Shown: positions 32,925 through 46,450, counted from the first letter of the stretch. The stretch: DNA of 60,000 nucleotides from Nematostella vectensis (GCF_932526225.1 NC_064040.1:13184856-13244855), one strand, 5' to 3'. The notes: generated by a model from the letters alone, not told the origin. Numbers and translations: made by a program.

Positions 32925-33510
32925 TCTCTTCCCTAACCTTACAGCACTTCACCTCACTCTACCCTAACCTTACCGCACTATACCTCACTCTTCCCAAACC
33001 TTACCGCACTTCACCTAACTATTCCCTAACCTTACCGCACTTCACCTCACTCTTCCCTTACCTGATCGCAATTCACCTTACTCTTCCCTAACCTTACCGC
33101 ACTTCAACCCACTACTCTTCCCTAACCTTACTGCACTTCACCCCACTCTTCCCTAACCTTACCGCACTTCACCCCACTCTTCCCTAACCTTACCGCACTT
33201 CACCTCACTCTTCCCTAACCTTACCGCACTTCTCCCCACTCTTCCCAAACCTGACTGCACTTCACCTCACACTTCCCTAACCTTACCGCACTTCACCCCA
33301 CTACTCTCCCCTAACCTTAATGTACTTCACCCCACTCTTCCATAACCTTACCGCACTTCACCCCACTCTTCCCTAACCTTACCGCACTTCACCTCACTCT
33401 TCCCTAACCTTACCGCACTTCACCTCACTCTTCCCAAACCTGACCGCACTTCACCCCACTCTTCCCTAACCTTACCGCATTTTGCCTCACTCTTCCCTAA
33501 CCATACCTCA
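32925..33510. repeat. 31-base minisatellite, about 18 copies
   Basis: Units read CCCTAACCTTACCGCACTTC then ACCTCACTCTT, with CCCCACT and AAACCTGACC variants. The CCCTAA motif is only superficially telomere-like. Confidence 0.93.
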
Positions 33511-33979
33511 CCTTACCGAGGGAAGAAAGAAAGAGGTAAGGTAAAACGTGGTGATGAAAGGTGACGCTACAAGAGTGAGGAATTATATTTAGGATATGAT
33601 ATTATTGAATAGAGATACTAGGCATGCTGAGATTAACGTATGTATAATACGCTGTATGAGTAGCTCTGGCTGACATATATATCTGACATATATATATATA
33701 CAAGAATCCAAAGAATCTTGGTGCGGCCTTTCCTTCATATCTAAAATGGACTCAGCAAAGGAGAAATCCGTACCGAACTGCGCTATTGAGGGGACCTGTA
33801 AGAGTGGTGGAGTGGTATATGGCAAAGTGTGATCAGGGACAGGTGAAAAGTGTTTGCCTTGTGTAACTCTTTCAAATCAATCCTTACGTCATCACATTAC
33901 CTAGTTTTACCTTAACCGAGTACAACTCTTCCTAATCCATCAGCCTAACATACTTCGCCTAGTTTTACCTAGCCTAATA

Positions 33980-34580
33980 TAACTTTTCTTAACCCAGCCT
34001 AACATCTTCTTAGCTCTTTTTACCTTACCTAAGATAAGAGAATAGCTCTCATCTGATATAACTCTTCTTAACCCAGCCTAACATCTTCTTAGCTCGTTTT
34101 ACCTTACATAAGATAAGAGAATAACTCTCATCTGATATAACTCTTCTTAACCCAGCCTAACATCTTCTTAGCTCGTTTTACCTTACCTAAGATAAGAGAA
34201 TAACTCTCATCTGATATAACTCTTCTTAACCCAGCCTAACATCGTCTTAGCTCGTTTTACCTTACCTAAGATAAGAGAATAACTCTCATCTGATATAACT
34301 CTTCTTAACCCAGCCTAACATCTTCTTAGCTCGTTTTACCTTAACTAAGATAAGAGAATAACTCTCTTCTTATATAACTCTTCTTAACCCAGCCTAACAT
34401 CGTCTTAGCTCGTTTTACCTTACCTAAGATAAGAGAATAACTCTCATCTGATATAACTCTTCTTAACCCAGCCTGACATCTTCTTAGCTCGTTTTACCTT
34501 ACCTAAGATAAGAGAATAACTCTCATCTGATATAACTCTTCTTAACCCAGCCTAACATCTTCTTAACTCGTTTCACCTTA
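33980..34580. repeat. 79-base tandem repeat, about 7 to 8 copies
   Basis: Units contain GATAAGAGAATAACTCTCAT, ACCCAGCCTAACATCTTCTT and AGCTCGTTTTACCTTACCTA. Beyond 34580 the pattern continues in degenerate, shorter units to about 34800. Confidence 0.94.
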
Positions 34581-34809
34581 TATAGCCTAACATCTTCTTA
34601 ACTCGTTTTACCTTATCTAGCCTAACATCTTCTTAACTCGTTTTACCTAGTATAACTAAATCACTCTCACCAATCTAGCCTTACATAATCTCAACTCTTT
34701 TTACCTTATCTAGTATAACTCTTCTAAACCCAGCCTAACATCGAATTATTCCTCATTCTACCTAGTATTATTTTCGCCTGTCCAACAGAACATTACCTTA
34801 ACTGACCTT

Positions 34810-37050
34810 GCCTTTCCCTAACATTTAGCGAAAAAAAGGGTAGTCTTATGGGAGCCAGGAAGGGTGCCGACATTTTGACTCCAGACGAATGAAATGTGTC
34901 ATGTTGTTCATAAGAACAAAGATTCGAGGTTTCGTCATATCATATCTTTTTGTCTTTTTGGAAAACTAAACAATTAATAAAAACGGTTTATTCAAAGCAC
35001 AGACATTGATATTTTTAGTGTGTATCATTTTTTTTTCTCACAGAAGAATTCAAAGGACGGAAAAGCGTTCATTAAAAAGCTATCCATTAGGAGTAATGAC
35101 AATCAATAAATTAACTTTCGCTTAGCGCATCCCGCATTACAAATGTTTTAAAACGTTTTTGCGGCAATTGAAATTCACATCAACCATGTTCGGTAAAAAA
35201 AAAAATACGAGGAGGTGTCATGTACTTCTAAAACCTTTAAACCTCACTAAATCACGATATCTAACAAAAAAAAAATAAGTGTTGTATCATTTTAGGCTAA
35301 TTAATTACTTTTCTCCGTGTTTCCTAAAAAGACAAAAGTCTACTACAAACTATTGACTCTAAATTCAGACGCTTTTATTAATTTACTAACGAGTAAGGCA
35401 GGGGAGCTACCGGTATCAGATGGCGGGAAGTAATTACACCACAGCGTAATCAACTCAGCTTTTTATCGTGTTCTAGTTGCTATTGATGGCTTTTCATTTT
35501 ATTCTCAAAATTGAAATGACCAAAATAAACCTTAGCTTAGTCAGGACTAAAAGTTAGCTTAGTAAGGAGCACAAAAGGTTAAACTAAGAATATTGCCACA
35601 AAAATATTATTCAACATCGTAAGAAAAAGATATTGCTCTAACTTCGTCTTATTTTGTTTATTTGCTCAGCAGTCTGAGACAGAACAGAAAGTGTTTCGAT
35701 ATAGTTTCACTCACCTTAAGTGTGAACCACAACCACAAAAAACTTTTTGTCAACTTCTTAAAAATAACGCTTTTTGAATGTGATTTCCCCGGTGTAACGG
35801 AACAACAAAAGAAACATTTCGATCAATGTTAACATGCAAAATCACACCACATAATTTAGAGGGTATAGTTGAGTTTCTGTGGATTTTCTGTCGAAAGATT
35901 TCTATCAAATTAGATGACGTAGCGGACATGGGCTGGGGCGGCTTGGCCAATAGTTTGCCGAATATCAAGGTCTGTTTGTCTTGTGTGTCGTGCCTCCGAT
36001 CAAAAGCAGTCGACAGCTGAGCACATAGATCCCAAAGCGGCGGATGACAGGAGAAACAAAACGGAGGGAAGACAAACGATCGACTTCTATGCTGACAATA
36101 TTCTATTCCGCGATGAAAACAATATCTACGAAAGTCCTGACGGTCAAAACAACACGATGGGAGAGTAAGCAAATGTTTGAAAGAACGCGGGGATTTATAT
36201 GGATGGGAAGGAAATGGAAAGAAAAACAAACAACACCAGCAGACACCGACAGTACAAAGCTTCAATCGCTCTGGGTTGAAAGCGTTTCTAATGCAAAACT
36301 GTTATAAAAAGATCTTGTATCAAAATAAGTTTTAGTAAATTCGTTTGCGTGGATTTTATTCAATATTAGTATTTAGGACCTAAAATTTTTAAACTGGATA
36401 TACTCTGAACTGTTGAAACTGCTAAAACAGGCTTCTCCATAGCATTTTCTCCGATTGGCCCATTTTAACACCTATTTTCATACAAAAAACCTGTCAATTA
36501 AAAACTTACAGAACTTTAATCAGAAAAATAATCTTCAGGTACCTGGGTACAATGTCCTGTCATGCAAGCTTGAGAAAATGGAAAATCCTTGTGGACCTGC
36601 TCAAACCAACAGAACTAAACTTATCCAAAGGTGTGGAAACCGTGTAGCAATATCCTCTCTGAATGGCAGACGCGTAAATAGAGGCGTACGCAGAATGCAT
36701 TCTTTTCTTTCTAGCTCAAAAGATATGAGGTATAACGTCTCAAAATCAGGATTGGCTGAGGGGGGTAAAGTAAAGTACTTGACGATCCTTCAATAAGAAA
36801 TGACCAACTTATTGGCGACCAAGGGGTAGTTACACACGCATCCTGTTGCGCACTTCCTAGGTGAAAAAGAAAAAGTGAAACTCGGAAAAAAGAAATCATC
36901 TTTGCTAGAAGCAAATCTGCTCTTCTTATTCTCCTATTTGTTTGTTAAGCTAGCTAGTTGAGAATAAGACCGCATTGTGTCAAGATTATAGGTATACCCA
37001 GTACCAGCGAAGAAAACTTCCCCGAATCCCAGCACGTAAAAAACCCCTCT
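34810..37050. other. Intergenic or 5' non-coding sequence
   Basis: There is no recognised gene. On the minus strand a strong donor, CTTAAG|GTGAGT, ends at 35717 and follows a moderately GC-rich stretch (35900-36290), so a non-coding first exon of the EAG gene is possible. The 171-residue minus frame at 35750-36265 ends before that donor and looks like chance. Confidence 0.4.
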
Positions 37051-37053
37051 TCC

Positions 37054-37122
37054 CCAGGCCCGTACCCAGGGGGTGCAGGGGGTGCAGGGGGTGCGAACGC
37101 ATCCCCTCCCCCCCCCCCCGCA
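37054..37122. mobile_element. Fragment of a GGCCCGTA-tipped MITE with a C/G-rich tract
   Basis: CAGGCCCGTACCCAGGGGGT is followed by three GGGTGCAGG units and then a run of C. The tip matches the element at 53272. No second end was found within 400 bases. Confidence 0.4.
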
Positions 37123-37936
37123 ACGGCCGAAAGTCCACTTTTGGTTCCCAATAGACCTGCTATTTGTAAACAAAACTGAAAAATATAAACTAGATCACTC
37201 TGGTATGTAGCCAAATCCGACAATAAACGTCCCGTGGAGATACTGCAAAGGCAGTTGCTCTTTCGGAGTTCATTAGATTTTTATCAAAGAACTCGCTCCC
37301 TTCCCCCTCCCCCCCCCGCTCAGTCCCTACCGTCTTATCATATTTTCAGGATATTACGGTAAATGGCAAAGCTCTTGAAATATCTGTTCCGAATGAGCGA
37401 CGCGAAAATCACGCAAAATGCTGGACTTTGAAAAATGACACGTATCCTCCACAGATACAAAGAGGTTGCTTAGAATCCCTATCAGCCCAGAAGGCAATTA
37501 CTAAAAAGTATAAAACAGAGACACGTAAAATAGAATCATTATTTAGAAACTATCACTATAGACAGAGAAAAAAAAAATGGCAAGTTTTCCCAAAATAAGG
37601 TCTGGTTAACTTCGGTAGCTTGAAGGTTCCTTATGTTATGTAAACCAACATATCAATTTTTTTTCTAATGGATTCGTCTTCGAGATAATATGAGGCTTGA
37701 ATGGCATTTCATGCCATCTGTTTTGCTCTGTCATCATTGTTTAGAAACTATAGCAACTATCACTATAGCAACTATCCTTATAGCAATCTCGACAATGCCA
37801 TCAGATGCACGATGACACGACGCTGCCCTCAAAAATAGTTCTTTCTATTTCTCCATGGAAACGGGATGGGATTTAACGCCAGGATGTAAAGATTAAGAGG
37901 TTAAGGACAGAATAAAATAATAAAATGTAAACGTGG

Positions 37937-39187
37937 TTAGGGAAAGTTCATTTATTACCCCGAGGGGGTGTGGGAGGTTAAGGTCAGGATAAAATAATAA
38001 AATGTAAACGTGGTTAGGGAAAGTTCATTTATTACCCCGAGGGGGTGGGGGAGGTTAAGGACAGGATAAAATAAGTTGCCCCCTGCCCCCCTATCAGGAG
38101 GAACAAAATTTACCATGCCCCCCACCCCCCTTATGCTTCCCCCGACATGACGGAAAAACATGACGTGACGCTTCAAATAAGCCCATTTCACATCGAATAA
38201 GGCTGAGAATTTCTCTGAGTACTTAGTAACTTTATAGCAAACAAAATATCAAGTGCGACTTTTTTAAAATTGTTGCAACTTTTTGTAAAGTGTCATTAAA
38301 ATTTGAGCGTCGTCGCTGAACTGATACACAGGGCAATGATGATCAAAAACAATTATCTTAAAAAGCCCAAATCTGGTTATGTGCACTTCGGCCTCACGTT
38401 ATTTGTGTTTTGAAAATCAGTCCGTAATACAATCAATCCGTAATCTGGAATTCCGCGTTTTCCAGGTTTTTTTAGTCATGTCGCTTCCTCCACATTTTCG
38501 GTCCCCCCCCTCCGGAAAACCGAAAACAGAAGAAGCAAAAGAAGGAACAAAAACGACAATGTCAAAGGAACGCGAGCAAGAGATTAGCTGCAATATTAAT
38601 TCTGAAATAGTGGATCCACTCAATTTCTCAAAGGTGCGACTAAATCCAGGTTATCAACCTGATAAAGGTTGATGCTATATATAACGCAGAAGAAGCAAAA
38701 AGGCTTTTCGTTCTTAGTCTCCTTGTGAGAAAAACGAAGCACGAGAAAGAAAATTAAAAGAGAGAGGAAGACAGCAAAACAGACATTAGCGAGGATGTTG
38801 ACGGCATGAGCGCTAATAGCATCAGACCGTTTTGTTAATAATTTAAAATATGGAACATAAGCAGCTTAAATATCATATAGCGGGAACCATGAAAAAAAAT
38901 GTAAATAGGGTGTATAAAGGTTTGCATTGCAAAGATTAAACTGGACTCCTGGATTGTGCATGCCAAATAACTGCCCCCAAACCGAAACTCGTTGAACCAA
39001 GAAGCCTGATTTGAAACTTGGTCAAATTATAAAGACCCAAAGAATTCAGTGACCCCCTTTTAAAAAACCACAAATTTCGACGTCCCCCCGTTAGGCCTCG
39101 GAATTTTCTCGTGCCCCCCTCCCCCCCCCCACACAGTATCCTCACGCCCCCCCTTCCTTCTTGGGGTAATAAATGAACTTTCCCTTA
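37937..39187. mobile_element. Candidate DNA transposon remnant with inverted ends
   Basis: TTAGGGAAAGTTCATTTATT with ACCCC at the left is matched inverted at the right (GGGGTAATAAATGAACTTTC then CCTTA, ending 39187). The left tip is itself duplicated in tandem with a 77-base period (37935 and 38012). The interior holds several C-rich tracts and a nested MULE-like MITE. There is no transposase frame. Confidence 0.5.
38144..38482. mobile_element. MULE-like MITE, copy 1
   Basis: Ends are GACATGACGGAAAAAC and, inverted, GACATGACTAAAAAAAC. Flanks GCTTCCCCC and GCTTCCTCC suggest a 9-10 base target duplication with one change. The interior (GCTTCAAATAAGCCCATTTC, TTTCTCTGAGTACTTAGT) is shared with the copy at 44355. 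Confidence 0.65.
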
Positions 39188-39189
39188 GA

Positions 39190-40095
39190 GTATTCTGTGG
39201 ACTCGACACTCAAGTATGCGCAAAATACCTTTCTCAAAAAATATTGAGTCGCCAAAAAAAATCCGTCACCCATCCTAAAACAAACGTTTTTTCCCCTACT
39301 TGACATTTTTTAACGCACTAAATATTCATTAACATTAGTTAGTAAAAATAAAGTTGTTGTAATATACTATGCTTGTAGTAATACAGTCCCCCCATTGCGC
39401 TATTGAATAATTTTCCAATATTGTAATATTCCTTTAGTGTATATAACCGAAAAAAAGAGAACTGGTTTAAAAGGATCGATGATGGAAGACCGACTAAGCT
39501 ATTTGTATTTTCGAGAGAAACGTGTGGAAGACACTGAGATGCATTTCGAAATATTTTCCTGTTTATTTTGGATGTTTTTATGCTTCTCGCTACGGAATGG
39601 ACCTTAATTTCTACATTTTATTATTTACTATCTCTTGAAGAGCAAGAGCGAAGAGAAAACAAGAAAAACAATGACCAGTTTTACCATAAAGATAAGGAAG
39701 ACAAAACAAAAACTGGGGAAGTTAACGACAGAATTCTAGGCGGCAAAATATCTCAAATTAAATAGTAGAAATGTTCCAACAGGAAAGTTACTATTAAAAA
39801 GTTTAATGAATCAAATTAGATAAAAACGCTAAAAAAGTAGACCTATCTTGTTAATCGAGATTCTGGTTCCATTTCCATCCGCTTATACGCATTTTCAAAA
39901 AAAAAAAAAATCACAGAAATTATCACAAAACTAGCAGTTTTCCATAGCATAAAATCTCATATTTTGTATGCCGATCCATCGACTCTCTCTAATGTTTTTT
40001 ATGCGCAATGCCGCTGGTACTATGGCGTTTGTCGTTGTACACCAGTGTTATAAAATCGTGAATGAAAAAGTTCGTAGTTAATAAAAAAGTGTTCC
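39190..40095. other. Intergenic sequence without recognised features
   Basis: AT-rich, with one 65-residue plus-strand frame (39568-39765) that resembles nothing known. No repeat structure seen. Confidence 0.45.
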
Positions 40096-40104
40096 AGTAC
40101 TTAC

Positions 40105-40178
40105 AATACAGCCTTTGAACTCCGCCAAGACGAGGTTCACGACAAAGGATCGGGAATGTCCACTTTTTCCTTCATATT
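40105..40178 (-). other. Splice-flanked open segment, possible exon
   Basis: On the minus strand TTTATCATAG|AA and TGTATT|GTAAGT bracket 24 open codons, ending SFVVNLVLAEFKGCI. The codons look more coding-like than the surroundings. Its required entry phase (1) does not match the end phase (0) of the segment at 40396, so the two do not form a simple pair. No family is recognised. Confidence 0.2.
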
Positions 40179-40395
40179 CTATGATAAACCAAAGATAATA
40201 AAGTGTTACTGCAGCGGTAGCAATCCTATTAATACCTCTTATGTCTGATCTTAATTAATGTTTGGAAGGAATCTGTGATTTTTTTTTTCTCTTTGGCTCG
40301 CAAATGAAATAAAAAAACATGTTTTCGGGAGATCCTTAATCAATCTATATTAGAAAACGTGTTTATTATGGTTCCAAAGGATGGCAGTTACTCAC

Positions 40396-40467
40396 CAACA
40401 GTTTATTAAGTTCGGGATCGCGGAATATCTCGAGCGCGGTGCTGTTAGTTAATACGGATGAGACCAT
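40396..40467 (-). other. Possible first coding exon of an unrecognised gene
   Basis: An ATG at 40467, with an in-frame TAA directly upstream, opens 24 codons (MVSSVLTNSTALEIFRDPEL then NKLL) that end at a strong donor, TTG|GTGAGT. Splicing to the segment at 40178 would shift into a frame that stops after 13 codons. The product is unknown; this may be a chance frame. Confidence 0.25.
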
Positions 40468-40469
40468 TT

Positions 40470-43400
40470 AACGACTTGAACGTAATTACTTATGTTATCC
40501 ATCAATATAGCGAACGGTCTCTGATTATCTTTGATGCACTTGAGAATAACGAATCTCACCCAGAATTCAATAATCCGCCAAGCCCGCAACCTACTTGATA
40601 GGAAACAACTGCGCAAATACGTCTTTACTTCCGTTAAAGTTGGGGCATTGCAACCATAGAGAAAAGTCGATTAAGTGAAATTAAAGAATACTTAAAGACC
40701 CCGAATACGAGGGGTGTTTTAAGACAGTGTCTAATGACTGGCGCCGAGTTTAAGCAAATACTTCAAATGGAAAAAAAAATCTTAGTAAAACTTTCCGAGA
40801 AGTAATGAAATATTACCGTCAGAAACATTATTTTTTGTTATTTTTACCAAAAAAAAGACTGTTTCACGTGGTAAATGACCCTTACTTTCTCTAACAACAT
40901 AATAAGCAAGACCAAAGCTTATTCACTTTTTTACTGATCCAAATGGCTATTATTGCCTTTGTATTTGTTTTGTTTGGCATTTGTTTGTCTAAATATAACG
41001 CAATAACGTAGGAAACATACTATACACATTAGAAGCTAGCCTGGCTTAGTTAGCTAAATTAATAAAAATCTTCCAGTGTTTTCCGGAAGAGGTACAGCTG
41101 TCCTTGCTCGAACCAAATCCATCGTGAATGAAAACACGGTCTTAATATATGAAGCAAACGACGATGGCAATGGAAAGAGGAGAACAAAAATGGGTTCACT
41201 CTTTAAATGCTCCATTCTAAACTAGCAGTGATAAAATAATAAAAATACTTGCTGCAAAACAGAATAAAGTAAACTTATTTTGAGTTATTAACAGTCTAAA
41301 CGTTGACACATCCGATAAAAAGTTTGGGTTTTTGTCGTGGACTGAAAACGACTAAATTATGTCAAACATATACTCTTTTTTATTCTAAACTTAGTTATAT
41401 TGCTCTCCAGCCTCTCTTCTCAAATTTGACGACATAAATTATGAAGTGAATGACAAAATGCAAATGCATTAAATGATCGCACAAAACATTACTAAATTCA
41501 ACTTAGATAAATATTTTACAAAAAAGAAAGACAATTATGTATAAGCTGTTTGAAATAAAAGCCTGAATACCCATTTGTTAGTGCATTATGGGTAATGTTA
41601 CAAGCCCATCCAGGTAACACGTCAGAAAACAAATTTTGCAAACTTTCCAGGATTTCGGTGTAATCCGCGAATTGTTTGTCTAGAAACCCAGGCAATCCTC
41701 CAATATTTTGCACATGAACCATTTTCAGTTTAATTCATTTATCCATCTGTCATTAATCTTAACAGCTGTCTATCAAACAACGCGAAAGCCAACAGAGCGC
41801 ATTAATATAAATGGCTCAGATCCTTCTCTAGAATACATAATATTTACTTAGTAAAGACAACATGTCTCAATGATAGAGAATGCGGGGCACCATGGTGTAT
41901 TTAGATATGCGTTTGTTTGTAAATGCACTGAACTGTATTAAAAATAGGAGGGACCATTCCTTTTTTTTCCCCAGCCAGCAGTGTTAAGATGGGGAAGATT
42001 TTTTTCCCAAGCATCGCTCCAGCACAACTATTTCTACTCCACAAATTTGCCAGCGGGACCATTCGGGACAATTTTTTCCCAGCAACCAAGGGGTAATCTT
42101 CTCAGCCAGCAAAAAAGAAAAAAAAAAAAAAACGGGCTGCGGAACAGATCCGTTTTTTGCCCTTGCACTAACATTGCGATATCAAGGTATTACTTTTATA
42201 AATTCCACCAAAATCCCAGGAACCCATGAAAGCACAATCACGGGTAAAAATGATCTAGCATTTTAGGACTTAATTTCTCATGATGGAATTTTTTAGTTCA
42301 ATTAAGGGTAGACCCTTTTGCCCAAAGCATACTGAATTAACGACGGACCTGATATTATGTAAGCTTCTAAATTTACGAGATATTTAGCTAATAAACAACA
42401 TGGGGTATGAACTTTCTTACGATGTTCTAAATTCCTATTCACATGAAAAGCATTTTTTTTTGTTTTTATCCAATTGTAATCCCGGGCTCTGCAGCAAAAC
42501 GTCATACTAGAAATTGTGTTCATTATTTGTTTAAAGCCCTTGTTGCCTTTTTTCAATTTTGCAATAATGTTCTAGTTAACAAAGCATACGGCATTATCAT
42601 GTGTAGGTATAATACTAAAATCACTTTTTTATAACTTTTTGGTAAAGTTGTGCCAAATTGAGCACTAAATAGTAAACATGCATGATTCGGATACCACAGC
42701 TAGGCGAATAATTATCAAAATATTTAAACATAAAATAAACAATAAAAAAGAATATAAGAGACTTGTGTGGAGTAAAAACGAGCAGGAAATTTGTTACGAT
42801 CCTCACGAAGATGAAAAATTTCTTCCTAATTTATTACGTTATCATTCCCTCTTTTCTTTCTCACTCAACTTACCTAATTCACTTAAAGTCGGCTTGACAC
42901 GTGGACAGAGTGCTATAAAAACGCGAGATTTCAGCGCGGGATACCACAAAATGATCGTAAGAAACCCAGATTAAACATTAAAATCCTCTGCCAACAGCAT
43001 ACTGAGATACTCAGCATTCATTAACTATTGATATCCTGCGAAAGTTGATACTTACGAGGCCACCAAACACCTTCAATACTATTTCAAGTACCATCAAAAC
43101 AGATACCCGTATCTCTATATTGATTGAGCTCTATCAACACAGAAATCATTATATCACCAGCATATCTTATTAAAAAAGGAGTGGGCACGCTAATGTCAGT
43201 TTAAGGCTAGTAAACTCGGCTAATCATTTAACTATCATAGCAAAAAGTTATAATGAGCCATGAAACATGTCACGTACAAATTTCCTCGCGCAGCTGCTCA
43301 CAAACCTGCAGCAAATTATAGCTATTTTATCTCCATCGCAGTTTGTGCTCGCATTAAGATATAATATATGTATAGGATAAATTGTATTCGTTCATCAATT

Positions 43401-44340
43401 AAGCCTGAAGTTTAGAATTTCCTGTTTCACTTGGAACTTTACTCAAAGCTTTGTTATCGCCGCATGGTTGAGAATTTGGATGTTGAATCACAAGGAAACC
43501 TCAACGCCACTAGAAACCTGTTATTCTTTTTGCGCATTCTCTGTTTCGTTTGAAAAATTTTATCATCGCCATCACATTGTTAGGAATTCTCAGATTTCTC
43601 AACAATGTGATAGCGAACTTTTTTGTGTAAATCAGTATAAAAATTCAACAGAATATGAGGAAAAAACCCCTAGAAACCTTATGGCAGCTAAACCTCTGGC
43701 TATGCCAATAAAGACCGTAGCGAGATAAAAAAGTACCTCGGGCAAAGTGTGGTGAGAATTCATAGCAGTGTTATAAGCTATTTACATAGCGTTTGTTTAT
43801 TATTAAAATAATATAGCTGTATGTATGTAGCTAAAAATGTATATAAAAATGAACGTTCTGCAAATTTAAACTTGATGAAGGAAGTGGCATTTTTTTCAAA
43901 TGGTATTTACCATTTAACACAGTGTTTCAACGGTGAACTGAAAACTACCGTTTCGAGCATTAGAATTTTAGCAATAGGATTTTATAGTTTTCTAATAGTG
44001 TAGGAATCAAGTAATGCAGTTTAGCCGTTGTGAATAAGACGTTATTGCCCGTTGAATTACTGTCTCGCTCGCGCAACATCCAACTAACTAGAAGTTTTTG
44101 GAACATAAGTTTCGTTGAATCGTCAAGACTAAAGCACTAAGAGAGCGCGTATTGCCTTTGCCATATATTATAACAATCAACAATTTAAAATAGTGTAAGG
44201 TTCTAATTGAACCGTAGGATACCATCTCTCTTTTACATCGAGGTAGAGAGGTTAGCGTGATGCTAAGTCAAGCTATAAGGAACTACCCAACGATGATGTC
44301 ATGAAAAAAAAAGGTAAAAAAGTACCTTTATTAGGGGCCA
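40470..44340. other. Intergenic sequence, no recognised gene
   Basis: About 3.9 kb, mostly AT-rich. One splice-flanked open segment on the minus strand near 43055-43129 (acceptor TGTTGATAG, 25 codons ending EIVLKVFGGL, donor CCTC|GTAAGT) is recorded as a weak exon candidate. Other frames here (41516, 42302, 42678, 43468) lack any family signature. Confidence 0.4.
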
Positions 44341-44354
44341 TCAGCATCTAGGGA

Positions 44355-44833
44355 GTTATGACGGAAAAACATGACTTAACGCTTCAAATAAGCTTATTTC
44401 AGATCTAATAAGGCGGAAAATTTCTCTAAGTACTTAGTGAATAGCAAACAGAATATCAAATGCGACTTTTTGAAAATTGATGCGACTTTTTGTAAAGTGA
44501 CATTGAGCTTTTCGTCCCTGAGCTCATACATAGCGCAAAGATGGTCAAGGAAAAAATATCTTAAAAAGCAACAATCTGGGTATGTGCATTTCGGCCTCAC
44601 GTTTTTGTGCTTCAAAAATCGAGTAAGTACGCAGCTGCTTTGTCTCTATTCTTCTCGTTCTTTGTGTCGAGGTGCGGATATTGTTCCTTTGCCCAATCAA
44701 ATTGCAGCTTGTAAGAGCTGCGTACTGACCCCAAAAAATCAGTCCGGAATACAAGGAATCGATGGCCATTGTAAGAAATTGTGTCTTCTTTCTCTATCTC
44801 GAATTGCGAATTTTCCAGGTTTTTTCGTCATGT
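44355..44833. mobile_element. MULE-like MITE, copy 2, with a perfect 10-base target duplication
   Basis: Ends GTTATGACGGAAAAAC and, inverted, ACATGACGAAAAAAC are flanked on both sides by CATCTAGGGA (44345-44354 and 44834-44843). A 10-base duplication fits Mutator-like elements. It shares its interior with the copy at 38144 but carries roughly 100 extra bases bounded by ACGCAGCTGC and AGAGCTGCGT, possibly a nested insertion. Confidence 0.75.
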
Positions 44834-44849
44834 CATCTAGGGATGAACT

Positions 44850-46450
44850 GGAAGTTCACAAAGAAAGTAATTGAACTGAAAATAGGGTGTAACTTGTAGT
44901 AAAGCACCGCCAACTTATCTAAGCTACATATTAGTAGTTTGAATTATTGCTTTACGTAACATAAGCCTGTTTATTTTTAATAAGATATATTTTCACTTTT
45001 CGGTTTGAAATTCGTCTAAAAACCTTTGCTATCACACTGCTTAGGTCCATACTGTTTTTCGTATATATCCTTGAGAATGATGTCTGAGTATAACTTCTTA
45101 AGTGATTTGTTCTCTTTATGATTTTATTTAGTTATGGGTATGGCCGGTAAACGCCGTTATAGGAACAAATAGGTTTAATGTGGTTCACCTTCAATGTGGA
45201 TTATTCGGGTCTCGTAGTAATGAAAACGACAGAAATGCAATGTATTAATTGGAAGCTGCTTTTATATGTATTCATTTTCTTCCATTTTTGCCCCATTTTT
45301 CAAACGATTTCGGTAAACGCTATTAACACTAGATATACAAAATTGGGACGATAGCGCTCGAAAAATGTGATGAAAATATAAGAATCTGGAACGAGATTTT
45401 TCATACCCAGACACTTTTACAAGGCCAGTAAATGATTGATAAACAATTTCAATTACACACCTTTAAAATGTCTTTCCTTCTAACTGTGCTCTTTTCATTT
45501 CCTAGTGTGTGTACAGAGTAAGAAAGAACATATCAGGGTATGATTAAACCAACCAGTATGGAGACAGACGAAACAAGCCCAACACACGTTCGGCATATCA
45601 ACCGACTCTAACTTTATTAAGAACAAAATTAAGTGAGGCAAACATGGGTCTGAACGTCAATATTCCAAGCAATCTATGGAATCTATTGGTCGAAATGCAG
45701 ATAGTGTGACAGGAAAAAACAATTATTCCGAATAAAATAGATAAATAACTGGAATATTTTAAAGTTAGCACAGTGCTAATCCGTTATTAACACTTTGACA
45801 GAATCCTAATACTCGAAATATGGAGAAGCTGCAGCCGAATCGTGAAGATTATTAACCCTCAAACGACTAATTTATATGAATGTACATTTCCATATTTCTA
45901 TTAGTTTAAAACACATTGCATTTTCTAATTGATCTCGATATCAGCTGCGACACTTTGACAAGGGAAGCAACATTAAAGTGGACAAACCGATTAATTGAGC
46001 ATTAAAAAAGGGTAAATTAAAGAATACAGGCGCCCTGGGTGACAGCTTCTCATCACGTGACGCTAGGTAGCACTAAAGGAATGCTCAAGCCAGTCGTACA
46101 GTTGATAGATTACAGTACTGGCCTACAATTACACGAAAGCCCGGTATTCAGGAATGGAATTGGGTCTCGGGGCAGGATGGGCCGAGCGCCCCCCAATGAA
46201 TCCGAAACAATGAATCCGACCCACAATCAGAAATCCTTGCTTTGGCCCCCGCTTTTTGGAACACCTTGATCCGTCCCTGGGACTTGTTTTGTGCTTTTGG
46301 GAACATAGTTTAAGTTGAATTTCGCTGAATCGTAGACACTGAAGCACTGCCACAAAACCCCACGATCCGGAAGTTTCGTTTTTTTCCGTGGAATCGCATG
46401 AATCACGAATCGCACATCTCTAAATAAATGTGTATTTTCTGCAATAAGGT
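44850..46450. other. Intergenic sequence without recognised features
   Basis: AT-rich; a slightly GC-richer patch at 46130-46280 contains C runs of the kind seen in nearby transposon remnants but no definable ends. Confidence 0.45.

Noticed and set aside
32925-33510. Interstitial telomere repeat (CCCTAA)
   Set aside because: CCCTAA occurs only once per 31-base unit, so it is an ordinary minisatellite.
35750-36265. 171-residue minus-strand frame as a gene
   Set aside because: Cys/Phe/Ser-rich with no domain or start context, and stops before the nearby donor.
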